From Actinomycetaceae bacterium (GTDB taxonomy: Bacteria; Actinomycetota; Actinomycetes; Actinomycetales; Actinomycetaceae): DNA of 64,000 nt. Of this stretch, positions 17,915 through 25,600 are shown piece after piece (position 1 is the first letter of the stretch; every line of letters begins with the position of its first letter). Made by a program: the position numbers and the translations under genes. The notes beneath the pieces were generated by a model, which saw only the letters and a program-made list of their open reading frames with translations, did no database searches and was not told the DNA's origin. The stretch lies in assembly GCA_030537735.1 (NCBI GenBank), contig JAUNVG010000005.1, positions 28,566 to 92,565 of the forward strand, in the 5' to 3' direction.

Positions 17915-19249
17915 GTGGAGGAAGATACCAACAGCTACGAACGCGTACCGCCCCAGCATATAGAAGCCGAAAAGGCCGTCATCGGCTCCATGATGCTGTC
18001 TAAAGACGCGGTAGACATCGTGGCTGAAATTCTCTCTCCCGAAGACTTCTATCAAGCTCGCCACGAAACCATTTTCCGCGTTATCACCGATCTTTCCAAC
18101 GACGGAATCCCAGCTGACTTGGTTACGGTCAGCGACGCCCTCGAACGTGCCGACCAACTTACCCGCGTCGGGGGTAAAGCCTACCTGGTGTCCCTGGTGG
18201 GGTCGGTGGCGACCACCGCGAACGCTGGCCACTACGCAGGTATCGTGCGTAACCGAGCACAGCTAAGGAACTTAGTTGACGCCGGCACCCGGATCGTGCA
18301 GTTAGGGTATTCCGAAGGCGCTGACGTAGACGAAATCGTCGACCGTGCGCAGGCGGAAATCTACAAAGTAGCCGAACGCCGCACCGGCGTTGACTACGTA
18401 AACTTAAACGACCTAGCAGAACCACTGCTGGAAGAACTAGACCGCATCAGCGAGCAGCAAGGTGGGGCCAGTGGGGTGCCAACCGGCCTGCGAGACCTCG
18501 ATAGCCTGACCACCGGGCTGCAACCGGGACAGATGATCATTGTTGCCGCCCGCCCGGGTATGGGTAAATCCACGCTGGGGTTGAACTTCCTGGCGGCGGC
18601 AGCCATTGACCACCAGATCACTTCGGTGATTTTTTCCCTGGAAATGTCGCGTATGGAGATCGGTATGCGATTGTTGTCAGCGCAGTCGGGAGTGGCGTTT
18701 TCCAAGATGCGAAAAGGCCAGCTGACGCCACAGGATTGGAATAAGGTCAGTCACACTATTTCTAACATTACGAACGCCCCACTGTTTATCGACGATTCTC
18801 CCAACATCACCATGACGGAGATCCGCTCTAAGTGCCGGCGCCTAAAACAGCAGCACAATCTGGGGTTGGTGGTAGTTGACTACCTGCAGCTGATGAGCTC
18901 CCATAAGACAGTGGAATCGCGCCAGCAGGAAGTGTCGGAGTTTTCGCGTTCCATGAAACTTTTAGCCAAAGAATTGGAACTGCCGGTGGTGGCGGTAGCC
19001 CAGCTTAACCGTGGGCCGGAACAGCGCACCGATAAGAAACCTATGATGGCAGATTTGCGTGAGTCTGGTTCTTTGGAACAAGACGCGGATGTGATTATGT
19101 TGCTGCACCGCCCGGACTATTACGAAGAAGATCAGCGTCCGGGAGAGGCCGATATTATTGTCGCTAAGCACCGCAATGGCGAAACCCGCACGATTGCAGC
19201 GGCTTTCCAGGGGCATTTGGCGCGTTTTGCGGACCTGGCAAGGGAATAG
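17915..19249 (+). CDS. dnaB: Replicative DNA helicase DnaB
   Basis: 444 residues from a GTG at 17915, preferred because GGAAGG lies 9 bases before it; the frame is open from a GTG at 17843. The N-terminal helical domain (PPQHIEAEKAVIGSMML) is followed by the RecA-like domain with Walker A ARPGMGKST (K218), Walker B LGLVVVDYLQLM, the DLRESGSLEQDADVIMLLHR motif and the C-terminal KHRNGETRT. No intein is present, unlike several actinobacterial DnaB proteins. The hexamer unwinds DNA at the replication fork. It stands alone behind the DnaA-box cluster, separated from rplI by an inserted block of about 7 kb. Confidence 0.96.
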   Translation: MEEDTNSYERVPPQHIEAEKAVIGSMMLSKDAVDIVAEILSPEDFYQARHETIFRVITDLSNDGIPADLVTVSDALERADQLTRVGGKAYLVSLVGSVATTANAGHYAGIVRNRAQLRNLVDAGTRIVQLGYSEGADVDEIVDRAQAEIYKVAERRTGVDYVNLNDLAEPLLEELDRISEQQGGASGVPTGLRDLDSLTTGLQPGQMIIVAARPGMGKSTLGLNFLAAAAIDHQITSVIFSLEMSRMEIGMRLLSAQSGVAFSKMRKGQLTPQDWNKVSHTISNITNAPLFIDDSPNITMTEIRSKCRRLKQQHNLGLVVVDYLQLMSSHKTVESRQQEVSEFSRSMKLLAKELELPVVAVAQLNRGPEQRTDKKPMMADLRESGSLEQDADVIMLLHRPDYYEEDQRPGEADIIVAKHRNGETRTIAAAFQGHLARFADLARE

Positions 19250-19521
19250 GTGTAGAATTAAACCCTGCACTCAAGCTGCGAACGTTCAAGAATGCTTGTA
19301 ATTTGTTCTCTAAACGCACTTGAGTTCGTGATCTGTCATAGAATGACTTAAAAATAAGCAATGCAGTAATAAAAAGTTTAACTACAGGTAGCAAAGAGAA
19401 GGTGTTTAGAGGTAAAAGCTAAAGAGCTGAACTTGTGTTTGGAGGCAGAGCACGCACATGCCTGCATCTGGGACGCAAGTCAATAGCAGCTAATGATGCG
19501 AGGTTAGGTGTAGTGATTCCC

Positions 19522-20019
19522 ATGAAAGACGCAGAAACTGAGCTAACGCCCTTAGAAGAGGACTGTACAGGTGATGTTGACCGCATGCTCTTCGAAGCTG
19601 TCGGCCGGCTCCGGCTTGCGTTGGAAAGCGGTTTGAAAGACCAGGGGAATATCAACCTCACGGAGTACAACGTTTTACTCCACCTAGCGGAACAAGAAGA
19701 CGGTTCCATGCGTCTAGGTGATCTAGCTAGGACCCTAATCTTTTCCCCTTCGCGCCTGTCCTACCAGATACGTTCCTTGGAAAAACGTGGACTGTTAGAG
19801 CGTCAACGCTCAGCCGAGGACGGTCGCGGCGCACACGCGGTGATCACCGACGCCGGTAGGCAAGTTCTACGCGACTGCGAACAGACCTATAGCAGAGTTG
19901 TTTCGATACTCCTGTGTGAACTGGTCAACAAGGAAGAGGCGCGGGTACTGCACCGGGTACTGAAGCGTTTGAATCAGAGCCTTTCAATCAACACCTTAAC
20001 TAGCCTGGCACGCTTATAA
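19522..20019 (+). CDS. MarR-family transcriptional regulator
   Basis: About 165 residues. The winged helix is evident: LTEYNVLLHLAEQ, then MRLGDLARTLIFSPSRLSYQ, a recognition helix, then RSLEKRGLLERQRSAEDGRG and AVITDAGRQVL, the classical MarR beta-wing. Flanking helices form the dimer interface. No effector-binding or redox cysteine pattern stands out. The ATG at 19522 is used; a GTG at 19513 in the same frame has a better spaced AGGTTAGG site, and the frame stays open back to 19435. The 270-base AT-richer gap after dnaB holds its promoter region, with no further gene seen. Its target is unknown. Confidence 0.85.
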   Translation: MKDAETELTPLEEDCTGDVDRMLFEAVGRLRLALESGLKDQGNINLTEYNVLLHLAEQEDGSMRLGDLARTLIFSPSRLSYQIRSLEKRGLLERQRSAEDGRGAHAVITDAGRQVLRDCEQTYSRVVSILLCELVNKEEARVLHRVLKRLNQSLSINTLTSLARL

Positions 20020-20100
20020 GAGGTGCCAGCGCAAGTTTGCGGCCCAGCGGCAAACTCATAACAACTGAAACTGTAAGGACCAATCGGAGTAGGGAGGCGA

Positions 20101-20108
20101 TAGATACC
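20101..20108. promoter_or_regulatory. TAGATACC motif upstream of the GntR gene
   Basis: The same 8 bases occur inside the palindrome before uidA (25395-25406). It may be a shared GntR operator half. Eight bases can recur by chance. Confidence 0.3.
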
Positions 20109-20204
20109 GCGCATCTGCGGTTAGCAGGGGTGAGCTGCAGCGTTGAGCTTAGAATTTTACTTCTGAAAATCGTAGATAAGTTCTTTACAATGAGGTAATA
20201 CAAA

Positions 20205-20227
20205 CAGGCTTAAGGAGAGTAAGCCTG
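20205..20227 (+). promoter_or_regulatory. Hairpin carrying the Shine-Dalgarno in its loop (GntR gene leader)
   Basis: CAGGCTTA and TAAGCCTG form a perfect 8-bp inverted repeat whose 7-base loop is AGGAGAG, the likely ribosome binding site of the GntR gene. It could be an RNA structure presenting or hiding that site, or a DNA operator for autoregulation. A TACAAT -10-like box lies at 20186-20191. Confidence 0.5.
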
Positions 20228-20232
20228 ACCCA

Positions 20233-20994
20233 ATGTTGGAGCATCTTCAGATGGAAGCACCTTACGAGCTAAAAGTAACCATCGACCGTAACAGCAACAT
20301 TCCCCTCTATCAGCAAATATCAGGCCCCCTAGAGCAAGCCATCATCAGCGGTGAGGTTGAGCCAGGACGACTAATCGAAGACGAAATCTCCATGGCTAAA
20401 CGCTTGGAGGTGTCTCGTCCCACTACTCGACGCGCCTTTCAAAAGTTGGTGAATCGAGGCCTGCTTACTCGCCGTCGCGGCGTGGGAACGCGAGTCACCC
20501 CCGCCCAGGTTCACCGTCCCATGGAACTGACATCGTTGGCGGAAGATTTGAAGAAATCCGGATCGAATCCGTCCACGAAAGTAATCTCCTACCAGGTGAT
20601 GGAAGCGGACGAAAAACAGGCAAACGACCTGGGGGTAGAGGTAGGCGCGGGCGTGTTAGTGGTGACCAGGCTGCGCTTGGTCGATGACGAACCGTTGGCA
20701 CTACTTACTAACCAAATGCGACTGGAGGCCGCCCCGTCCTGGTCGCAGCTACAAGAGCAGGGACTGTACGAAAATTTCGATCAGAAAGGAATCCGCCCCG
20801 TCACCGCCCACCAGGTGATCGGTGCTCGCACCGCTAGCGCCGAGGAAGCACAATTGCTAGAGGAACCGGAGGGTTCAGCGGTACTGACCATGTACCGCGT
20901 CGCCTACGACGAGGACGGTGGGGTGGTCGAAATCGGCCACCACGTATACCGCCCCTCCAAGCACTCATTCAGTTTTACCGTCTTCGCCTCCTAG
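20233..20994 (+). CDS. GntR/HutC-family regulator with UTRA domain
   Basis: 253 residues. The winged helix (IPLYQQISGPLEQAI, then KRLEVSRPTTRRAFQKL and NRGLLTRRRGVGTRV) occupies about the first 85 residues. A UTRA effector domain follows, from about 100 to the end, with the typical TRLRLVDDEPLALLTNQ and VGHHVYRPS-like strands. UTRA domains bind sugars or small metabolites. It faces the HAD-GH3-symporter operon and its 3' end overlaps the HAD gene by 30 bases, so it is the likely local regulator. An ATG at 20251 is an alternative start with a closer GGAG. An inverted repeat and a TAGATACC motif upstream may serve autoregulation. Confidence 0.9.
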   Translation: MLEHLQMEAPYELKVTIDRNSNIPLYQQISGPLEQAIISGEVEPGRLIEDEISMAKRLEVSRPTTRRAFQKLVNRGLLTRRRGVGTRVTPAQVHRPMELTSLAEDLKKSGSNPSTKVISYQVMEADEKQANDLGVEVGAGVLVVTRLRLVDDEPLALLTNQMRLEAAPSWSQLQEQGLYENFDQKGIRPVTAHQVIGARTASAEEAQLLEEPEGSAVLTMYRVAYDEDGGVVEIGHHVYRPSKHSFSFTVFAS

Positions 20995-21888
20995 GGTGGG
21001 CCAGGGAACCTCAGCGGGCAGTAGCGCCTCGTATTCAGCGATCACGCTATCCATGTAAGCACCGCGATAGGTTCCTTCTAAGAACTTCGGCAGGGCTTCG
21101 ACGCGGAACCGCTCCCAGGAGGCTGCCTCCTGCCCGGGATTAATCGGATAGTACAAAACCCCTTCCGAAAGCGCTGAATCCCGGTCCCCGGGGGCGTCAC
21201 CGATGAGCAAGATGTGGTCATCGGGATACTTACCCTTCGCGGCGTAGCGCAGGTGTTCGGCTTTGAGCCCCATTTCCTGGCCGGCAATCACCTGCATGTA
21301 CTTCGCCAGGTCGTGTTCTTCCCATTCGCGTCTAAGGGTTTCGACTCCGGCAGCGGAAACTGTCATACAATCCGCGTGGGGTGCCATGGCTTCGAAAGCC
21401 TCGCGCACCCCGGGGAAGGGGGCGCAGCCGTGAACCATCCAGTCCACCAGTTCGTTAACGCCCTCGCCCCAGCGGATGCACTGGAGGATTTCAGGCGACG
21501 GATGTTCTTTCGCGAACTGTTCGATCCCGGCGTGCGAATGCGGCAGTCCCGAGGCCAAGAACTTCTTCAACTCCTTACCTTCGGGCACTTTCACTCCGCG
21601 CGCCAACACTTCCGGGCGTTGACGCAGCAGGTCGAACAGGCGGCTAAGACCGGTCCAACGATTCCAACCCCGGGTGTTGGAATACAGGTTTATGAACAGC
21701 GCGGTTTCACGCACCAGGGTGGAGGCCGCCTGCAAGTCCCAGTACTTGATGTAGGCGGGGGTGAAACACTCTTGGTGTTTGATGTCCATGGTGTCCATGG
21801 CGCAGCCGTCAGAGTCCACCCCGATGAAGAAATCCTTCGTGGGTTGGAAGTCGGCAAGCACCTGCGCGTGCGGGGGAACTTCACTCAC
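20965..21888 (-). CDS. HAD-superfamily hydrolase in the glucuronide operon
   Basis: 307 residues. Motif I is FIGVDSDGCAMDTMDIKH, with the nucleophilic aspartate followed by SDG; motif II serine/threonine is likely in MTVSAAG; motif IV is LLIGDAPGDRDSA. A large helical cap (about residues 35-190) lies between. It is longer than a typical phosphoglycolate-phosphatase-like HAD. It is the last gene of the minus-strand operon after the symporter and the GH3 enzyme, 9 bases after the latter. A sugar-phosphate or sugar-acid phosphate substrate is plausible from context but not shown. The 3' end overlaps the convergent GntR gene. Confidence 0.82.
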   Translation of the reverse strand: MSEVPPHAQVLADFQPTKDFFIGVDSDGCAMDTMDIKHQECFTPAYIKYWDLQAASTLVRETALFINLYSNTRGWNRWTGLSRLFDLLRQRPEVLARGVKVPEGKELKKFLASGLPHSHAGIEQFAKEHPSPEILQCIRWGEGVNELVDWMVHGCAPFPGVREAFEAMAPHADCMTVSAAGVETLRREWEEHDLAKYMQVIAGQEMGLKAEHLRYAAKGKYPDDHILLIGDAPGDRDSALSEGVLYYPINPGQEAASWERFRVEALPKFLEGTYRGAYMDSVIAEYEALLPAEVPWPTLGGEDGKTE

Positions 21889-21897
21889 GGTAACTCC

Positions 21898-23670
21898 TTA
21901 CAGGTAGGTGTCGGGCTTGCCGCAGTAGGCATCAACCGGGGAAATACCCACGAATTCCGACTTCCCTTCAAGCTTGTCCACCAATGCGGTGAGGGTGAAG
22001 GGCTTATCGTCGTAGGTGTTGATGTAGGTCTTAACCTGGGGCACGTCGACAATGTCGTAGGGGCTGGCGGTAGAAACGTAGACGGTGGGGATTTCGTGCA
22101 CGTACCAGGGGATATCCACAGTTCCCTTAGTGGCCGGCCACATCACCCGCTCAGTTGGTTGCATCAGCCCTTCAATCTTCGACACCAGCAGCACCAGGTC
22201 GTAGTTGTCAGTTAGGTCCGAGATAGGAGCCTTCCCGGCGTAAACGTCGCGCACCGCCTTGGCTTGTTCTTGCGGGCTTAGTTCCATTAGTTTGCCCAAA
22301 ATGGATTCGTGTACGCTCACCTGGTAGCCGCGCCCAGTGAGGATTTCAGCCACCGCGCTGGCGGGGTGGGAAGAGATACCACCGGCGTTGAAAGCCACGG
22401 AGATCGGATTCTTCGGTCCCGAAACCGGCACCACGAGGACGCGCGGGTACTTTTGCGGCGAAAGAGGAAGGTCCTGCGCGGCCTTGTTCTTCACCAGGGT
22501 AATGGCGCGGTCCGATAACTGCGGGGCAACGGCTTGGGAACTTTCCAAACCAATGCGCGCCATCGCCTCGTCCTTGGGGGGAAGAATCTTTTCACGCGCC
22601 GTTCGGTGCAGTCCCAGGCGCGCTTTCAACCCGAGGATGCGCTCTAAGGCTTCCTGCATGCGGGTTTCACTGATGCGCCCGTCGCGGTAGCCTTCCAGCA
22701 TCCACGCGAAGTCCTCATCCGGGTCGTTGAAGAACAAGAACAGGTCACAGCCGGCCGCAATCGCAGCTGGAAGCAGGTCGCGGCGCGCCATGGCTCCGGT
22801 CATACCCACCATGTGGGAAGCGTCGGTGACCACCACGCCGTTGAACCCGAGTTTGCCGCGCAGCAGGTCGGTGATTAGTTCCTTACTTAAGGTCGCGGGC
22901 AGCAGGCCGTCTTCTTCCAGGTCGGGGTTGAAGTGCTTTTGGTAGGCCGGTTGCATAATGTGCCCAGCCATAATGGAAGGCAGGCCAGCTTCGATCAGTC
23001 CGCTGTAGACCTTCCCGAAAGTTTCGTCCCACTCCTGACAGGTGTAGGAGTTCACCGAGGCCGACAGGTGCTGGTCGCGTTCGTCGATGCCGTCACCGGG
23101 GAAATGCTTAGCGGCGGGAAGGATCCCTGATTCCATGATGCCGCGCATGTAGGCTAGCGACATTTTCAGCACCAGGTCGGGGTCGGCCCCGAAAGCCCGG
23201 TTAGAGATAATCGGGTTGCGCCAGTTACGCATAATGTCCACGATTGGGGCAAAGGACCAGTTACATCCGATGGCGGCCGCTTCGATGCCACTTACCCGCC
23301 CTAGCTCATAGGCCCACTTCGGGTCATCGGTGGCGCCGATCTTAACTTCGTGACCGACGTAGGTGCCGTCAGTGCAGGCACCGTTACCGCCGGCTTCGGT
23401 GTTGGCTGCGATCAGCAGGGGGATTTTCGACTTGGTTTGTAGGATGTAGTTTTGTTCCCACACCTGTTCGGCGGTCCCCGGGTTATAGCGCACTGCGGCA
23501 ATGTGATAGTTGTCGAGGACGGAAGTTAAGTATTCTTCACTGCGTTCGGCCCCCATGTTCACGAAGAGCTGACCGACTTTTTCTTCGTCAGTCATATTGG
23601 CGATGGTGTCGCGAACCCAGGCAATGGATTCTTCATCAAGATTGAACGGTTTGGCGCTTAGGTCAACCAC
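21898..23670 (-). CDS. Glycoside hydrolase family 3, NagZ-like
   Basis: 590 residues, no signal peptide, so cytoplasmic. The N-terminal barrel has KHFPGDG (188-194) with D199-x-H201, matching the NagZ loop that supplies the acid/base histidine dyad, and the nucleophile D283 in VTDASHMVGMTG. A second alpha/beta domain follows (from about residue 385). The loop pattern favours beta-N-acetylhexosaminidase or phosphorylase activity over beta-glucosidase; this is an inference. It sits between a GPH symporter and a HAD hydrolase, divergent from uidA, which suggests imported oligosaccharides that contain hexosamine and glucuronic acid, such as hyaluronan or chondroitin fragments. No secretion signal means the substrate must be imported. 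Confidence 0.88.
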   Translation of the reverse strand: MVDLSAKPFNLDEESIAWVRDTIANMTDEEKVGQLFVNMGAERSEEYLTSVLDNYHIAAVRYNPGTAEQVWEQNYILQTKSKIPLLIAANTEAGGNGACTDGTYVGHEVKIGATDDPKWAYELGRVSGIEAAAIGCNWSFAPIVDIMRNWRNPIISNRAFGADPDLVLKMSLAYMRGIMESGILPAAKHFPGDGIDERDQHLSASVNSYTCQEWDETFGKVYSGLIEAGLPSIMAGHIMQPAYQKHFNPDLEEDGLLPATLSKELITDLLRGKLGFNGVVVTDASHMVGMTGAMARRDLLPAAIAAGCDLFLFFNDPDEDFAWMLEGYRDGRISETRMQEALERILGLKARLGLHRTAREKILPPKDEAMARIGLESSQAVAPQLSDRAITLVKNKAAQDLPLSPQKYPRVLVVPVSGPKNPISVAFNAGGISSHPASAVAEILTGRGYQVSVHESILGKLMELSPQEQAKAVRDVYAGKAPISDLTDNYDLVLLVSKIEGLMQPTERVMWPATKGTVDIPWYVHEIPTVYVSTASPYDIVDVPQVKTYINTYDDKPFTLTALVDKLEGKSEFVGISPVDAYCGKPDTYL

Positions 23671-23714
23671 GATATCCCCTTATGCTGGTTAGAAAACTTA
23701 TGCGGTAGGTGCGA

Positions 23715-23765
23715 GCGCTGGGGTGGGGCCGGGTGGTTGACCCACTCCCCACCCCCAATCAGCGC
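23715..23765 (-). promoter_or_regulatory. GC-rich hairpin between symporter and GH3 genes
   Basis: GCGCT and AGCGC at the ends enclose GGGTGGGG...GGGTGG paired with CCCACTCCCCACCCCC, giving a long imperfect stem. It lies in the 106-base gap within the operon, without a T-run. It may stabilise or attenuate the downstream GH3-HAD message. Confidence 0.45.
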
Positions 23766-23776
23766 AGGTGTAATCC

Positions 23777-25306
23777 TTAGTTATCCACGTCCTCGACATT
23801 CACCGGACCGGGGGTGCCGGCGGTGGGGTCGGAAGCAGCCGGATCCACCGCCTGGGCTTGGCGGGTGGATTCAGCCTTGGCTGCGTACTTGCCGCGCCCG
23901 TGGCGACGCTGGAGGTGGTCGAAGTTGGCCGCTACCTGCTTGCGATCCAGCGGGTACCAGAACCACATGATTACCGCGGTTAAGGCGTATAGGATGCCCG
24001 GGATCAGCAGGAACAGCATGTAGATACCGGCGATGGTTTCATCGCTTTGAGGCATCCCGGCCTTGGCGGCTTGGGAGTCGTATCCCACCCAGGAAACCGC
24101 CGCGCCAACGATGTAACCGGCCACTGCTTGACCGAGTTTGCGAGCCCAGGAGTAGATGGCGTAGATGGTGCCGTCGTCGCGGTCCCCGGTTTGAACTTCC
24201 TGGTAGTCAAGCACGTCGGTGATAACTGCCCAGATGATGACGTTGTAAAAGCCCACGCCGATGGACAGGAAGAAGAACAGCACGATGAACACTACCGGGT
24301 TAGAGATGTGCATGAACCACATGGCGATGGCGAGCACGGAGGAGAACGCTAAACCGTAGGAGATCAGTTCTTTCTTACCCCAGCGCATGGAGATGGCGGT
24401 GGCCACCAAGGAGATGAGGAACACCGGGGCGATGGAGACGATTTGAGCCCAGGACATCATTTCGAAGGCGCGGAAGTAGTCCTTCCACAGGTAGGCGGTG
24501 GTGGTGCCCGCAATCTGGGAGCCCACTAGGAACAAGAGGGCGCCGGCGACCAGTGCCAGGAGTGGACGGTTGTGTCCCAGGGTGCGCAGCATTTGCCCGA
24601 AGGAAGCTTGTTCTTCGCGGCTCTTTACGTGGACGGCGACGCGTTCGCGTACCAGGGAGTAGCACAGGGCGTAGCACGCGATGGCGGCGATGGAGCAAAC
24701 GATGGCGGCGATTGCCATGCGGGAGGCGGAAAGCTGGTTTTCGACGTTGACCACTCGCGGCAGTACGGCGGAGATGATGAGGAAGGCCAGCTGGGCGCCG
24801 ATGGAGCGGAATACCGACAGGGAGGTGCGGTGTTCGGGTTGGTCGGAGATGACTGCTGCCATGGAGCCGTAGGGGATGTTGATGGAGGTGTAGAACACCG
24901 ATCCCCACAGTAGGTAGGTGACGATCATGTAGGTCACGCGCACGCCGTAGCTGGAGTCCACTACGAAAGGCATGTACATCATGGTGGAGGCCAGGGCTAC
25001 GGGGATTGCCATGCGTAGGATCCAGGGGCGGAAGCGTCCGTGTTTGGAGGGTTTGAGGACGTCAACTAGGCGTCCCATGCCGACGTCGGTGAGAGCATCG
25101 AGGAGGCGGGCGCCGAGGAAGAGGGAGCCTACGTGTACGGCGTCAATGCCCATGATGTCGGTGTAGAACACCATGAAGAACAGCAGTTGGAGGATGAAGG
25201 AGAAGTCGTTGCCGAAGTCTCCGAACAGATATCCCACTTTGTCGCGCCAGCCGAAGGGCCTGACGGAGGGGGAGATGGTACTGGTGGAACCTGTTTGTGT
25301 TGACAT
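23777..25306 (-). CDS. GPH-family glycoside/hexuronide:cation symporter
   Basis: 509 residues with twelve membrane helices of the glycoside-pentoside-hexuronide family. The N-terminal region (KVGYLFGDFGNDFSFILQL, then ARLLDALTDVGMGRLVD with the conserved DALTD) and the cytoplasmic loop PSKHGRFRPWIL are typical of the group that includes E. coli UidB. Such carriers import glycosides with Na+ or H+. Divergence from uidA and the GH3 gene downstream argue for a glucuronide or glucuronic-acid-containing disaccharide. A 45-residue hydrophilic tail follows the last helix. The start has a GGAAAGGTCAAT site. It is the first gene of an operon with GH3 and HAD. Confidence 0.9.
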   Translation of the reverse strand: MSTQTGSTSTISPSVRPFGWRDKVGYLFGDFGNDFSFILQLLFFMVFYTDIMGIDAVHVGSLFLGARLLDALTDVGMGRLVDVLKPSKHGRFRPWILRMAIPVALASTMMYMPFVVDSSYGVRVTYMIVTYLLWGSVFYTSINIPYGSMAAVISDQPEHRTSLSVFRSIGAQLAFLIISAVLPRVVNVENQLSASRMAIAAIVCSIAAIACYALCYSLVRERVAVHVKSREEQASFGQMLRTLGHNRPLLALVAGALLFLVGSQIAGTTTAYLWKDYFRAFEMMSWAQIVSIAPVFLISLVATAISMRWGKKELISYGLAFSSVLAIAMWFMHISNPVVFIVLFFFLSIGVGFYNVIIWAVITDVLDYQEVQTGDRDDGTIYAIYSWARKLGQAVAGYIVGAAVSWVGYDSQAAKAGMPQSDETIAGIYMLFLLIPGILYALTAVIMWFWYPLDRKQVAANFDHLQRRHGRGKYAAKAESTRQAQAVDPAASDPTAGTPGPVNVEDVDN

Positions 25307-25394
25307 ATTGACCTTTCCGGCTTGTTAGCGACGGTGCTGACAAGTACACCGCGTCGATTTTCACATGCCTTGTGCAAAAATCCACGCATTGAGA

Positions 25395-25425
25395 TGGTAG
25401 ATACCACATCAACTTCCTTTATAAT
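25395..25425. promoter_or_regulatory. Palindromic operator candidate and -10 box between symporter and uidA
   Basis: TGGTA-GA-TACCA (25395-25406) is a perfect palindrome with a 2-base centre. It resembles the TGGTATACCA core of enterobacterial UxuR/ExuR sites. A perfect TATAAT lies 13 bases later (25420-25425), so a bound repressor would cover the -35 region of the uidA promoter. The shared TAGATACC before the GntR gene makes that protein the first candidate. The remaining part of the 294-base gap shows no gene; the uidA leader would be about 170 bases. Confidence 0.5.
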
Positions 25426-25600
25426 GGCACATAGGGGCCAACCTGGGTAGACCTCGAAATGACTTGCAGGTCACAACTGCAGCGATCTGGCTCATCACCG
25501 CAGGTTTGAGAAGCCAAACCAGGGTCAAAGGTCCCTACAGGCCAGCGGCACGCGGCTGTGCCACTGCTGGCGAAGAAGCCTGTAACGGAAGGTAGACAGT

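Noticed and set aside
21898..23670. Beta-glucosidase assignment for the GH3 enzyme
   Set aside because: The KHFPGDG...D-x-H loop is of the NagZ type, so a hexosaminidase-like reading is preferred, though not proven.
24375..24908. 177-residue frame rich in His/Arg/Leu overlapping the GPH symporter gene
   Set aside because: It lies fully inside the symporter gene in another frame, with low-complexity composition typical of out-of-frame GC-rich code.
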